DNA of 34,530 bases from Bacteriovoracaceae bacterium (lineage in GTDB: Bacteria; Bdellovibrionota; Bacteriovoracia; Bacteriovoracales; Bacteriovoracaceae): the NCBI GenBank assembly GCA_023146355.1, contig JAGLCH010000296.1:1-34530 (forward strand), written 5' to 3'. Positions 1-9,003 of this stretch are shown one piece after another (the stretch's first letter is position 1; every line of letters begins with the position of its first letter). Made by a program: the position numbers and the translations under genes. The notes below the pieces were generated by a model, which was not told the DNA's origin, searched no databases, and saw only the letters and a program-made list of their open reading frames with translations.

Positions 1-33
1 AAGGGGCAACTACAACTACAATTTCACCAATAA

Positions 34-1392
34 CTAGACCTTACCGTGAAGAGTAGCCACCTTACCAACAAGATCAAAACCTAATACTTCGGAGACCTCG
101 ACTTTTATGAGGTCTCCAATTTTAACATCGACCCCATTTAAATCATTAATTATTACGCTGCCATCAATATCTGGAGCTTGCCCATGATGGCGCCCGATAA
201 CTAAAAGCTCAGTATCCGGGTGCTCACCCTCTACCAAAACCTCAATCGTTTTTCCGATATAGCTCTCATTTTTCTCTTCTGCAATCTGTTCTTGAAGCTG
301 ATAGATCTCGCGGTAGCGGTCTTCTTTCAGCTCATCACTAACTGTTTGCTCCATATTATAAGAGGGTGTCCCCTCTTCTGGTGAGTACTTAAATACTCCC
401 AAGTGATCAAATTTAAGTCTCTCAACTCCCTCTACCAATTTCTCAAAGTCCTCTTCCGTCTCACCAGGGAACCCCACCATAATCGAAGTTCGAAGAGTTA
501 TACCGGGAATAGAAGCGCGCAGTTTTTCAACTCGTTCAATGATTTTTTCACCGGTGATAGTACGATTCATCTTTTTCAAAATATCAGTAGAGAAGTGCTG
601 GATAGGAATATCAAGGTATGAACAGATCTTTTTAGAAGATGCCATTTTTTCAATCACATCATCGGTGAGATCATCGGGGTAAATGTAAAAAAGACGAATC
701 CAATCGAGCCCATCGATCTCCTCCAAAGCACACAGTAGGTTATAGAGTGAATTCTCACCATCTAAGTCAAACCCATAAAGAGATGTATCCTGAGAAATCA
801 AATTGAGTTCGCGCACTCCGGTTTCAACGAATGCCTTAGCTTCAATAACAAGAGATTTAACTGAGCGGGAACGAAGATTTCCACGCAGGTAGGGAATAAT
901 ACAAAAAGAACAGCGACGATTACAACCCTCTGCAATCTTAAGCCACGCGGAGTAAAAAGGAGAGGTGTTAACCCTAGGGTCATTTTCGGTATGGATAAAG
1001 GTGGGAACATCCACCACAATTTTTTGGTCAGATTCTTTTATAAGCTCCACCAGGTGCTGATACTCTCCTGTCCCAATCCACAGATCTACTTCAGGAATCT
1101 CCGCTGCCAGTTCATCAGGATGACGCTGCGAGAGGCATCCAGTCACAACCAGCATTTCACAATTGGAGTCATTGGACTTTCGGTGATCGACCATCTCTAA
1201 AATAGTATCAACTGACTCTTCTTTGGCATCGAGGATAAAACCACAAGTATTAACAACAATAAGCCGTGCCTCATCAAGTTTTTGGGTAATTTGATAGCCC
1301 TCATCACGTAAGTGACCTAACATCACCTCTGAATCTACCAAGTTTTTAGAGCATCCAAGGGATGCGAAATACACGCTCTTTGTCTTATTCAT
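34..1392 (-). CDS. rimO: Ribosomal protein uS12 methylthiotransferase RimO
   Basis: RimO is a radical-SAM iron-sulfur enzyme that adds a methylthio group to an aspartate of ribosomal protein uS12 in the cytoplasm. The 452-residue length is normal. Visible domains are an N-terminal UPF0004 domain with three cluster-binding cysteines (C14, C50, C86), a radical-SAM core with the CxxxCxxC motif CNRRCSFC (C157, C161, C164), and a C-terminal TRAM domain from about residue 380. The LGCSKNLVDSE start and the PYLRGNLRSR stretch after the SAM cysteines favour RimO over its paralogue MiaB. The ATG start has AGGTGA a few bases upstream. The gene is transcribed away from the lytic transglycosylase gene, with a 109-bp divergent intergenic region. 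The product name is strongly supported; the exact uS12 residue modified is family knowledge only. Confidence 0.95.
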   Translation of the reverse strand: MNKTKSVYFASLGCSKNLVDSEVMLGHLRDEGYQITQKLDEARLIVVNTCGFILDAKEESVDTILEMVDHRKSNDSNCEMLVVTGCLSQRHPDELAAEIPEVDLWIGTGEYQHLVELIKESDQKIVVDVPTFIHTENDPRVNTSPFYSAWLKIAEGCNRRCSFCIIPYLRGNLRSRSVKSLVIEAKAFVETGVRELNLISQDTSLYGFDLDGENSLYNLLCALEEIDGLDWIRLFYIYPDDLTDDVIEKMASSKKICSYLDIPIQHFSTDILKKMNRTITGEKIIERVEKLRASIPGITLRTSIMVGFPGETEEDFEKLVEGVERLKFDHLGVFKYSPEEGTPSYNMEQTVSDELKEDRYREIYQLQEQIAEEKNESYIGKTIEVLVEGEHPDTELLVIGRHHGQAPDIDGSVIINDLNGVDVKIGDLIKVEVSEVLGFDLVGKVATLHGKV

Positions 1393-1501
1393 TTAGTCAC
1401 CTAATTGCTTAATTTTATCCATTAGTAGTACAAATATTACCAATGGGCAAAGGCTTTCCCAAAACTGTGTAACATTGTAAAATTATTTAAAAAGGAGCGC
1501 T

Positions 1502-3538
1502 GTGAAACAACTCATTTTACCCTTTATTTTTGTCCTTCTGGCCGGATGTGCTACTGATGTGGTGAGACCACCTGAGGGTACTCCCATCTCAAAGCTTAGT
1601 GGCCCTCAAGTTGAGGGGGAGCAATACGCCTGGAACTACTACCGTGGAGGCCAGATGCTGAAGCTGAAAAAAGGTGATCGAGGCTGTTCAATTTTCACTG
1701 AACTCAAAAAAGAAAAGCGCTTTCCCCTACAGGTTTTGGCAGAAATTAAATACCTGCGAAGTTGCCCTGTGACTAAAACCGAACTTCTTCAATTCTGGGA
1801 GACAAAAGATAAAGAAATACCAAGATGGGCACTAGAGTACTACGTAGTCTTTTCCCTCGAACTCGCCAAGGACTATGGCATCAGAGCTAAAGAGGCCCAT
1901 TTCTCTAACCGATTGGCAAAGTACAAGCGCCTTCGTTCCGAGAAAATCCCCCTTATTAAACATGCGATAAAACTCGCGCCACAGTCCGATCGACTAGAAT
2001 ACGAGAAAGCACTTGAAAAGATTGCACCCCGCTATATTGAAAAGAAAACTCCTAAAACTTACTACCAAGTGGCACGTGACTATGAACGGATCAGAAAGTT
2101 TAAAGTAGCGCGAAAGTACTACCGCAAGATTATACGAAACCGTCAAAGTACTATTGAAGAAAAGCTGAAATCATGGAAGCGCTATTGCCTATCCCACAAA
2201 ATGGAAAGAGATAGAGCAAAGTATGTGGACTGCTTTGGCAGGCAGATACTAGACTTGAAAAAAGAACTAAGTGATAAACGTATCTTATACGATCGAATGA
2301 TCTCCTACGCCAGAGCACTTTGGACCATTGAAAGAACCAAAATAGCAAAAAAAGTTTTACTCGAAGTAATAGAGGCACCAGAAGTTACCGGAGAACAAAT
2401 TGCTCTCGTTCACCGCGCCTTATCGGGAATGGCGCAAGAGAAGCGCTACTTCAAAAAAGCAATATCCCACATCAAGGTTGCCATTGAGCAGACTGGAGTT
2501 TCAAAAGACACTCGAGAAAAACTCCTATGGCAACTAGGCTGGAGCTTTTACATTGATAAAAACTATACCCGCGCACTTAATGTTTTTGAAATATTAAAAC
2601 TTGAAAGCGAGAGTAATTTTACTAAGATGCGAATTACTTTTTGGCAGGGAAAAATTCATAAGATCTTGGAGAATAACTCTAAGTCCGATGATAAATTTGA
2701 AGAACTAATAGATCACGACACCTTTGGATACTATGGACTTATGGCCCATAAAGAAATGGGAAAATCCTTAAGCCCCATGAATAAATTTGAAGATTACGAT
2801 AAGACTGATTATCGTGGAACAAATACCCTTGAGTGGCTTCTCTACGCTCGCGAGTGGAATATGGCCAAGCGCTACCTCCGCTTTATGAGCTATGGAAAGA
2901 AAAATAGGGAAGAGGTGGAAAACAAACTTCCTCTCTACTACCGCGGTCGTGCATATGATTACGGTATCTTTCTGTTCTATAAAATCGAAGCGGAAAAACG
3001 TAATGAATCACTTAAAGAATATGCCTCCTTGGTATTTCCTATGCCCTTTGAAAAGCAGATCACCGCTTCAGCAAAGAGATTTAATATAAAAAAGGAATAC
3101 ATTTACTCCATCATTCGTCAGGAATCTGCTTTTAATGCTAAGGCCCGTAGTTTTGCCGATGCCTTTGGGTTAATGCAAGTAATCCCTAAAAGAGCGGAAG
3201 AACTTTCAAAAAGATTAGAAATCCCCTACCGTCGACTCAACGACCTCTACAATCCAGATATAAATGTACCCATAGGTACTGCTATTTTAAAAAAGAATTT
3301 AGATCGCTACAAAGGAAATTTTGTAAAATCCACTGCAAGCTATAATGCTGGAGATACACCAGTTAAAAGGTGGTTTGAAGAGCGCTTTAACGGCGACTAT
3401 CTAGAATTCATTGAGATGATCCCCTACGAAGAAACCCGCTCATATGTTCGCTTGGTACTCAGAAACTATTTGAACTACAAGCGATTTACCGAGAAAGAAT
3501 CCTTCATAATAAAAGATTCCATTTTCACTAATTTTTAG
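1502..3538 (+). CDS. Soluble lytic murein transglycosylase (Slt-like), lipoprotein
   Basis: This is a peptidoglycan-cleaving lytic transglycosylase of the Slt70 type, 678 residues. It starts at a GTG preceded by AAAGGAG. The N-terminus is a lipoprotein signal with lipobox LLAGC (acylated C16), so the mature enzyme is probably membrane-anchored in the periplasm, unlike soluble E. coli Slt. Residues of about 90-500 form a helical, TPR-like superhelix. The SLT catalytic domain lies at about 515-665, with the catalytic glutamate E541 in the RQESAF motif, followed by the GLMQVIP and ASYNAG motifs typical of the family. It stands alone on the plus strand, divergent from rimO. Its last 11 bases overlap the 3' end of convergent lolA, with no visible terminator. 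In a predator it could remodel its own wall or prey wall, but nothing in the sequence decides which. Confidence 0.9.
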   Translation: MKQLILPFIFVLLAGCATDVVRPPEGTPISKLSGPQVEGEQYAWNYYRGGQMLKLKKGDRGCSIFTELKKEKRFPLQVLAEIKYLRSCPVTKTELLQFWETKDKEIPRWALEYYVVFSLELAKDYGIRAKEAHFSNRLAKYKRLRSEKIPLIKHAIKLAPQSDRLEYEKALEKIAPRYIEKKTPKTYYQVARDYERIRKFKVARKYYRKIIRNRQSTIEEKLKSWKRYCLSHKMERDRAKYVDCFGRQILDLKKELSDKRILYDRMISYARALWTIERTKIAKKVLLEVIEAPEVTGEQIALVHRALSGMAQEKRYFKKAISHIKVAIEQTGVSKDTREKLLWQLGWSFYIDKNYTRALNVFEILKLESESNFTKMRITFWQGKIHKILENNSKSDDKFEELIDHDTFGYYGLMAHKEMGKSLSPMNKFEDYDKTDYRGTNTLEWLLYAREWNMAKRYLRFMSYGKKNREEVENKLPLYYRGRAYDYGIFLFYKIEAEKRNESLKEYASLVFPMPFEKQITASAKRFNIKKEYIYSIIRQESAFNAKARSFADAFGLMQVIPKRAEELSKRLEIPYRRLNDLYNPDINVPIGTAILKKNLDRYKGNFVKSTASYNAGDTPVKRWFEERFNGDYLEFIEMIPYEETRSYVRLVLRNYLNYKRFTEKESFIIKDSIFTNF

Positions 3539-4106
3539 GTGTTTTAAAAACAAAGCGCTTTGACGAAAGTTTAACTTCGGCATGTTGATTAGAAAGATTC
3601 AGAGTAAGTAGCTTATCTGTTTTTTGAACAATATGGATGGCAGATAAATTTGAGAATATATGCCTTCCCGTAAAGTCTAGTGTGGCCTTCTTAATTCCAC
3701 TGCGAACAATACCACTTTTAGTAAAGCGAAGTATTACACTCCTCTTTTTTTTAGTAACGCGAAAGAGTGCACCACTTTTAAGGCCATTTTTCAAAAGATC
3801 AAAAAAACCAGAGAGTTCTGTTTTCCCTGATTCGTTAATAGTTAGCTCACCCTTCTCCCCTTCCATAAATGGTGGACGGTAATACCAAGTTTTTTTAGGG
3901 TTACTCACTAGAAGAAGGGATTCTGAACCTTTGATCTCAAGGCGAAGATTGCTGGGATACTTATACTCAATAGTTCCATTACTTTTTTTTATCTTTCCAG
4001 ATATAATACCCTTTCTCACCTGCTCAAAATCAGCAGTAAATGTCTTTGGCAAAAAGGCCATGGCACTTGAAGAAATTAAGAACATAGAAATTAAAAGAGC
4101 TTTCAC
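3528..4106 (-). CDS. lolA: Outer-membrane lipoprotein carrier protein LolA
   Basis: LolA is the periplasmic chaperone that takes lipoproteins from the LolCDE ABC transporter to the outer membrane. The protein has 192 residues, close to the family norm. A cleavable signal peptide ends near AMA-F (about residue 17), followed by the family-typical start of the mature protein, with TADFEQ matching the usual ADFxQ motif. Further family features include the YRPP motif in the middle and a beta-rich remainder. The start is a GTG eight bases after the smc stop codon, with AGGGG just upstream overlapping that stop, so lolA is very probably translated from the smc transcript. The 3' end overlaps the transglycosylase gene by 11 bp. 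Several lipoproteins in this window are potential cargo. Confidence 0.85.
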   Translation of the reverse strand: MKALLISMFLISSSAMAFLPKTFTADFEQVRKGIISGKIKKSNGTIEYKYPSNLRLEIKGSESLLLVSNPKKTWYYRPPFMEGEKGELTINESGKTELSGFFDLLKNGLKSGALFRVTKKKRSVILRFTKSGIVRSGIKKATLDFTGRHIFSNLSAIHIVQKTDKLLTLNLSNQHAEVKLSSKRFVFKTPKN

Positions 4107-4114
4107 GGCGACCC

Positions 4115-7100
4115 CTAATGTAGCTGTACTGAAACAGCTTTTGATACTCCGGGCTCCTGCATAGTTACACCGTATAAAGTATCGTTCATCTCCATTGTTT
4201 TTTTATTATGAGTAATGAGGATAAACTGAGATTCTTTACTCATCTCACGAAGAAGCTCATTAAAACGCCCTACATTGGCATCATCAAGAGGAGCATCAAC
4301 CTCATCTAGAAGACAAAATGGTGACGGCTTAACCAGAAAAATGGAGAAGATTAAACTAACGGCAGTCATCGCTTTTTCACCACCAGACATCAAGTTGATG
4401 TTCTGCATTTTTTTTCCTGGTGGCTTGGCAATAATATCTACGCCACACTCGGCATCATTGATATCTCCAGTCACTTCAAGACGCGCTTCACCACCCCCAA
4501 AAATAATCGGAAATACCTTCTTAAAGCGGAAATCAACTTCATCAAAGGCGATCTTAAATCTCTCTCGAGACTTTTGGTCTATATGACTGATCGCTTCTTC
4601 AAGATCTGTCAGAGATTGGCGAAGCTCAATTTCTTGCTCATTGAGAAAATCAAAACGCTTCTTTTGACGATCATAATCTTCAATTGCTTGCCAGTTAATC
4701 TCACCAAGACGAGCGTACTCACCTTTATATTGGCGCAGTTTTCCACTGCAATCCTTAAGGTCTTGTCCATAGCGACGAGTAAAATCAAATGGGTTGCGAT
4801 TGATTTCTGTAGGCCCATTCTCTGTTTCCATGTAATACATATTTGAAATATCGTTTAGCTCGCCCTTCTCATCATCTGTATACTCAAGGTAAGAGCAAAT
4901 AGCATGGCGAAGATCCACTTGATACCTCTCAAAAATATCCCGTGTTACCAGTTCCTCATCAGCAATATTTTGCTCCATGATAGTTTCAAACTTAACTATT
5001 TTCTTATCAGCATCGTTGATTTTACGAGAGAGATTTTTCACCTCATTCTCACGGTCCTGCATAGAAATCATCAGCTCTGCCAGTTGGTCTTTCATGATCG
5101 AGAGAACATCCTCTTTATCAGAAAGGTCTGTAGCAGTATTTTTATTTTCCTGGTCTAATTCATCTGCCTCTGATGACATCGTTTCAATTTCATCAGAATA
5201 ACGAGTGATTATTTCTTTATTGCTCTCAAGCTTTTCATTGTGGCGATCAACTTGATTTTGAGCATCTTCTATTTGAGAAGCGGTGGACTTCAGGCGGTCC
5301 TCAAAAGACTTAGCTTGAAGTTCAAGAGATCTAAGCTCGTCTTTTTCATTATTATAACTGCCACGAAGCTCAGAAAGTTCGTCTGTAAGATCTTCTAGCC
5401 GAGCAGTCTTATCTTCAAGAGCTTCCACAATATCATTTTGCTGTCGACTAAGAGAATCCTCGCCTTCTAGGAGGTCAATTCGAGACTTTGAAATCTCACT
5501 CTTACGATTCTGCAATATGTCGAGGCGAGCATTGGAAGTTTCATAACCTTTCAGTCGAGCAACTAGTGCCGACTTCTTAACTTGGGCCTCGGCATTCTTC
5601 TCAGCACTTAGATTTCGCACATCTTCAAATTCAGAACGCCTAGAATCTAGAGCGCCGGACTTTTCTTCAACCTGCGCTTCAAGAGCTTGAACCTCTTGCG
5701 TTAGTATAATTAAGCGTTCATCGAGCTCTTTTATTCTATTATTTCGCTCGACCATTCCCCCCACTCCATCGGAATTACCCGAAACACAGAGGAGCTTCGC
5801 TCCACCAACATTGCGAACGAGATAATGTCCATCCAAAGTAGTGAGAGCTTTAAAATTAATCTCAGAGCTTAACCCTGTGAATACTTCCTCATCGAGTTTT
5901 TCAACAATGTAGCGCCCACTAAATAGGGCCTTGATGTGTGAAAACTCTTCTGGAATATCAATAATACTGTCGAGAGTTGTAATCTCACCACAACGCATTT
6001 TTAGTCTTTCAAGTGACTCTGAAGAAGTACTGTCAGACGTGGAACAGACGAGAAAATCAATCCCTTTCTCTTTATTCCCTTTTAACCATGAGTAGAAAGA
6101 TTCAAAAGAAGCATTAGATGAGACAAGTGTCTCCATAAAGTCGTTAAGCAATTTTTGAACAGCTTTGGTGTAGGCCTGATCACACTTAACCAGATTACCA
6201 AAAAGTTCAAATCCCTCTTGTTCACCAGAATTCATAAAATCAGTGGCACCCTCTTTTACCCCTTCAAGCGAAGAGGCAATCTCTTTAAGAGAACTCACTG
6301 TAGACTCGACCTTGATGGCCTCTTTGGATTTCACATTGAGATCACGCTCTAGGTTGCGGGTTTCATTGTGAAGATTATGAACAATATCTTTTAGCCCCTC
6401 TTCCTGGTTTTTAAAGGCATTAGATTCTTTCTCGGCAAGTGTAGCTGCTTCTCGCTCATCAGCAATCTCACTTGAAACGCCTGAATACTGTTTTTCAAGT
6501 GCTTCTATTTCGATAGTCATATCTTCAAGATTTGCAGCGTACTCTTCCAATTTAGAAGAGTTTCTAAATGCCTCTTTTTCAACTGAGTCGCGCTTATCTT
6601 TTAGCTCACTGACATCAGCGCGGAGTTCGCCCACCTGATCTTCACGAAGCTCTAGTTGATCCTTAAGTGCTTCAACTTTCTCAGAAAGATCTGTAAAATC
6701 ATGTTCTTCGCTGGCAAAGTTTTCAAGTTCATCACGCTCTGCCTTTAGAGATTCGAGACGCTCAGTTCTATTTTCAATATCACTTTTGATCTCTTGAATT
6801 TCATTTTCGCGAGTGGAGATGAGCTCATCTTTTTCATCGACCCCTTTCCTTAGATAATTGAGGCGCTCTTCTGCTGCCGCAAGTTTCTTTGAAATCTCAT
6901 TGAAGTCGATCTGATACTCTTCCAATTTTTCACGCTCTTCAGTTTGCTTGAAGCGCTCTTCCTCTAGGCCGATTTCAACTGCTTCTTTACGAATCTTCCA
7001 GCTTTCAAGTTCGATTGTGATCCCATTTAAGGCCACTTTTAGTTCTTTATATTCTTTCAGCTGATCAAATACTTTATGTGAATTTACAACGAGGTCATTT

Positions 7101-7789
7101 CGTTGAACCTTATCTTTTAGTGTTCTCGCTTTCTCTGCCTTCTCTGCTTGCTTTTGAAGACTTTTGAGGTTCTTATCAATTTCAATTTGAAGGTCGTTGA
7201 GGCGTGAAAGATTTGCTTGAGTTTGCTCAATTTTCTTAAGGGATTCCCTTTTCCTAACTTTAAATTTAGTGATTCCTGCAACGTCTTCAATCATGGTGCG
7301 ACGTTCTTCAGGCTTAGATTGAACCAGACGGTTAATCTCTCCTTGAGCGATAATAGAATAGGACTTGGCACCGGCGCCTGTATCCATAAAAACTTCTTGA
7401 ATATCCTTGAGACGACAAGGTTGACCGTTAATGCGGTACTCCGTTTCTCCGTTGCGATAAAGCTTTCTAGTCAGCTGTATTTCACTGGGAGCAACAACAG
7501 TGTTTCCAATATGGATGTGCTTTCCTGTGTCGTTTTCCAAAACAAGAGAGACCTCGGCCCATGCTGCTGGGCTAAATTTGGAAGAACCAGCAAAGATCAG
7601 TTCCTTCATGGAATTACCACGCAGGTGCTTGGCAGACTGTGCTCCCATTACCCAAAATAGTGCATCAACAATGTTTGATTTGCCACATCCGTTTGGCCCT
7701 ACAATTCCGGTGATCCCGTTATCGAATTGAATTGTGGTGCGGTCTTTAAAAGACTTAAAACCCTGAACAATTAGTCGCTTTAATTTCAC
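4115..7789 (-). CDS. smc: Chromosome partition protein SMC
   Basis: SMC is the ATPase core of the bacterial condensin that compacts and segregates the chromosome, with ScpA and ScpB (not in this window) as partners. The 1224 residues fit a full SMC. The Walker A motif GPNGCGKS is at residues 31-38. Two long coiled-coil arms flank a globular hinge at roughly 515-675. The ABC signature SGGEK is at 1135-1139 and Walker B LLDEVD ends with catalytic E1163. The start is GTG; an AAGGGA stretch lies about 11 bases upstream, a fairly weak ribosome site. It is transcribed divergently from the Mrp-type ATPase gene and is followed after eight bases by lolA, an unusual operon partner. Family assignment is certain from both ATPase halves. 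Confidence 0.97.
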   Translation of the reverse strand: MKLKRLIVQGFKSFKDRTTIQFDNGITGIVGPNGCGKSNIVDALFWVMGAQSAKHLRGNSMKELIFAGSSKFSPAAWAEVSLVLENDTGKHIHIGNTVVAPSEIQLTRKLYRNGETEYRINGQPCRLKDIQEVFMDTGAGAKSYSIIAQGEINRLVQSKPEERRTMIEDVAGITKFKVRKRESLKKIEQTQANLSRLNDLQIEIDKNLKSLQKQAEKAEKARTLKDKVQRNDLVVNSHKVFDQLKEYKELKVALNGITIELESWKIRKEAVEIGLEEERFKQTEEREKLEEYQIDFNEISKKLAAAEERLNYLRKGVDEKDELISTRENEIQEIKSDIENRTERLESLKAERDELENFASEEHDFTDLSEKVEALKDQLELREDQVGELRADVSELKDKRDSVEKEAFRNSSKLEEYAANLEDMTIEIEALEKQYSGVSSEIADEREAATLAEKESNAFKNQEEGLKDIVHNLHNETRNLERDLNVKSKEAIKVESTVSSLKEIASSLEGVKEGATDFMNSGEQEGFELFGNLVKCDQAYTKAVQKLLNDFMETLVSSNASFESFYSWLKGNKEKGIDFLVCSTSDSTSSESLERLKMRCGEITTLDSIIDIPEEFSHIKALFSGRYIVEKLDEEVFTGLSSEINFKALTTLDGHYLVRNVGGAKLLCVSGNSDGVGGMVERNNRIKELDERLIILTQEVQALEAQVEEKSGALDSRRSEFEDVRNLSAEKNAEAQVKKSALVARLKGYETSNARLDILQNRKSEISKSRIDLLEGEDSLSRQQNDIVEALEDKTARLEDLTDELSELRGSYNNEKDELRSLELQAKSFEDRLKSTASQIEDAQNQVDRHNEKLESNKEIITRYSDEIETMSSEADELDQENKNTATDLSDKEDVLSIMKDQLAELMISMQDRENEVKNLSRKINDADKKIVKFETIMEQNIADEELVTRDIFERYQVDLRHAICSYLEYTDDEKGELNDISNMYYMETENGPTEINRNPFDFTRRYGQDLKDCSGKLRQYKGEYARLGEINWQAIEDYDRQKKRFDFLNEQEIELRQSLTDLEEAISHIDQKSRERFKIAFDEVDFRFKKVFPIIFGGGEARLEVTGDINDAECGVDIIAKPPGKKMQNINLMSGGEKAMTAVSLIFSIFLVKPSPFCLLDEVDAPLDDANVGRFNELLREMSKESQFILITHNKKTMEMNDTLYGVTMQEPGVSKAVSVQLH

Positions 7790-8020
7790 TGATACCAGTC
7801 CCTTTTTATCTCAATTCAAGAAGAACATTACTCTTTCATATGCGATGCGATTAGTACACGGATTTTTAAGGCGAAAGCACTCGCAACTAGCTAATTTTAC
7901 ACGTTTGTTATCACAGGCAATTAGAAAACTGGCCCCCCTTTGCAATAGAAAATTCTACAATCGAAGAACTGCGAAGTTATGCTACTTTTTTTCACTAAGA
8001 AACAAAGAGCTTTACGAAGA

Positions 8021-8033
8021 GGGTATATACTCA
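8021..8033 (+). promoter_or_regulatory. 13-bp motif GGGTATATACTCA, copy 1
   Basis: This is the first of two identical 13-base elements in the window. It contains the 8-bp palindrome GTATATAC and, within it, TATACT, a good match to a sigma-70 -10 box. It ends 45 bases before the ATG of the Mrp-type ATPase gene. No convincing -35 hexamer is present 16-18 bases upstream, so expression from here may need an activator. It may be a promoter core, an operator, or both. Confidence 0.5.
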
Positions 8034-8078
8034 TATTCTCGCCATATGCATCACTAAATTGATCGAAGGAGATACTAG

Positions 8079-8894
8079 ATGACTTTTAATCCTGAATACA
8101 TGAAAGAAACAGAGGATATTCGCACTAACTTGTCACAGGTGAATAAAAAAATAGCAATTATGTCTGGAAAGGGCGGAGTTGGAAAATCAACAGTTGCGGT
8201 CAATCTTTCAGCTGCACTATCAGCACAAGGACAGAGAACAGGAATACTTGATATTGACCTACATGGCCCTAGTATCCCAAAACTCCTCAAAATAGATAAT
8301 CACAGACTTTTCATTAACGAAAACCAATACGTGCCCATAATGGCACGGGAAAATCTTTTTGCCATATCAATTGGGAGTCTGCTCACTTCTGAAAATGATA
8401 GTATTACATTTAGAGGTCCTAGAAAGAGTTCAATGGTTAGGCAATTTCTAAAAGATGTTAACTGGGGAAAATTAGAAACTTTAGTCGTGGATTGCCCGCC
8501 AGGAACTGGAGATGAGCAATTGAGCTTAATTCAGTCAATCGGTAATATCACAGGGGCAGTTATTGTGACTACTCCACAGGATTTGGCGCTTCTTGACGTA
8601 AAAAAATCTATAACATTCTGCAAACAAATGAATTTACCTATCATCGGCATCGTTGAAAATATGAGTGGCCTCATTTGTCCGGGCTGTGGGGAAAAGGTTG
8701 ATATATTTAAATCTGGTGGTGGAGAAAAACTCGCAGCTGAGCTCAATATCCCATTTTTAGGAAAACTTTCAATTGATCCCACAATTGTTGAGTGTAGTGA
8801 TGATGGCAAAATTGCAATTGAAAATGCTTCCATTGCATATCGCGAAGAGATGGCCTGGGTAATTAAAAATATTCAACGAAATAGCGAATCATAA
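8079..8894 (+). CDS. Mrp/NBP35 (ApbC-like) family P-loop ATPase, probable iron-sulfur carrier
   Basis: The 271-residue protein belongs to the Mrp/NBP35 family of deviant-Walker ATPases, which bind and deliver iron-sulfur clusters to apoproteins in the cytoplasm. The deviant Walker A GKGGVGKST is near residues 29-37, a DxDxxGPS switch motif follows near 66, DCPPGTGDE lies near 130, and the cluster-binding CPGC pair is near residue 205. It lacks the N-terminal MIP18/DUF59 domain of E. coli Mrp, as do the short versions found beside DUF5320 and NifX-type genes in anaerobes. The ATG has AAGGAG seven bases upstream. The next gene is a DUF5320-type protein with the same upstream 13-base motif, suggesting shared control. 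The real client protein is unknown. Confidence 0.88.
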   Translation: MTFNPEYMKETEDIRTNLSQVNKKIAIMSGKGGVGKSTVAVNLSAALSAQGQRTGILDIDLHGPSIPKLLKIDNHRLFINENQYVPIMARENLFAISIGSLLTSENDSITFRGPRKSSMVRQFLKDVNWGKLETLVVDCPPGTGDEQLSLIQSIGNITGAVIVTTPQDLALLDVKKSITFCKQMNLPIIGIVENMSGLICPGCGEKVDIFKSGGGEKLAAELNIPFLGKLSIDPTIVECSDDGKIAIENASIAYREEMAWVIKNIQRNSES

Positions 8895-8944
8895 TAATAT
8901 CGAGTCATTACAGGAGAATAAAAGGGTTTACCAAAAAAGCAAAC

Positions 8945-8957
8945 GGGTATATACTCA
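8945..8957 (+). promoter_or_regulatory. 13-bp motif GGGTATATACTCA, copy 2
   Basis: This is the second, identical copy of the 13-base element, 46 bases before the ATG of the small DUF5320-type gene. Here a plausible -35 box (TTTACC) lies 17 bases before the internal TATACT. This supports the reading that the element includes a -10 box and that the small gene has its own promoter inside the 109-bp gap after the ATPase gene. Confidence 0.55.
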
Positions 8958-8958
8958 C

Positions 8959-8988
8959 ATCATAGGTAGAAACACTTCTACCTATGAT
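8959..8988 (+). repeat. Perfect 13-bp inverted repeat in the leader of the DUF5320-type gene
   Basis: The arms 8959-8971 (ATCATAGGTAGAA) and 8976-8988 are exact reverse complements separated by the four bases ACAC. It lies directly after the promoter-like 13-mer and ends five bases before the AGGAGGA ribosome site, so the transcript should begin with a strong hairpin. There is no T-tract, so it is not a standard terminator. It may stabilise the mRNA or be a site for a regulator acting on DNA or RNA. Confidence 0.7.
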
Positions 8989-9003
8989 TCCTGAGGAGGA
9001 TAT

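Noticed and set aside
4115..7789. Reading the 1224-residue coiled-coil ATPase as a RecN or SbcC protein
   Set aside because: The Walker A at the N-terminus, the hinge and the SGGEK/DEVD C-terminus have SMC spacing and length.
7845..8057. Possible 70-residue gene in the smc/ATPase gap
   Set aside because: It has no ribosome site, no recognisable motif, and it runs through the promoter element of the ATPase gene.
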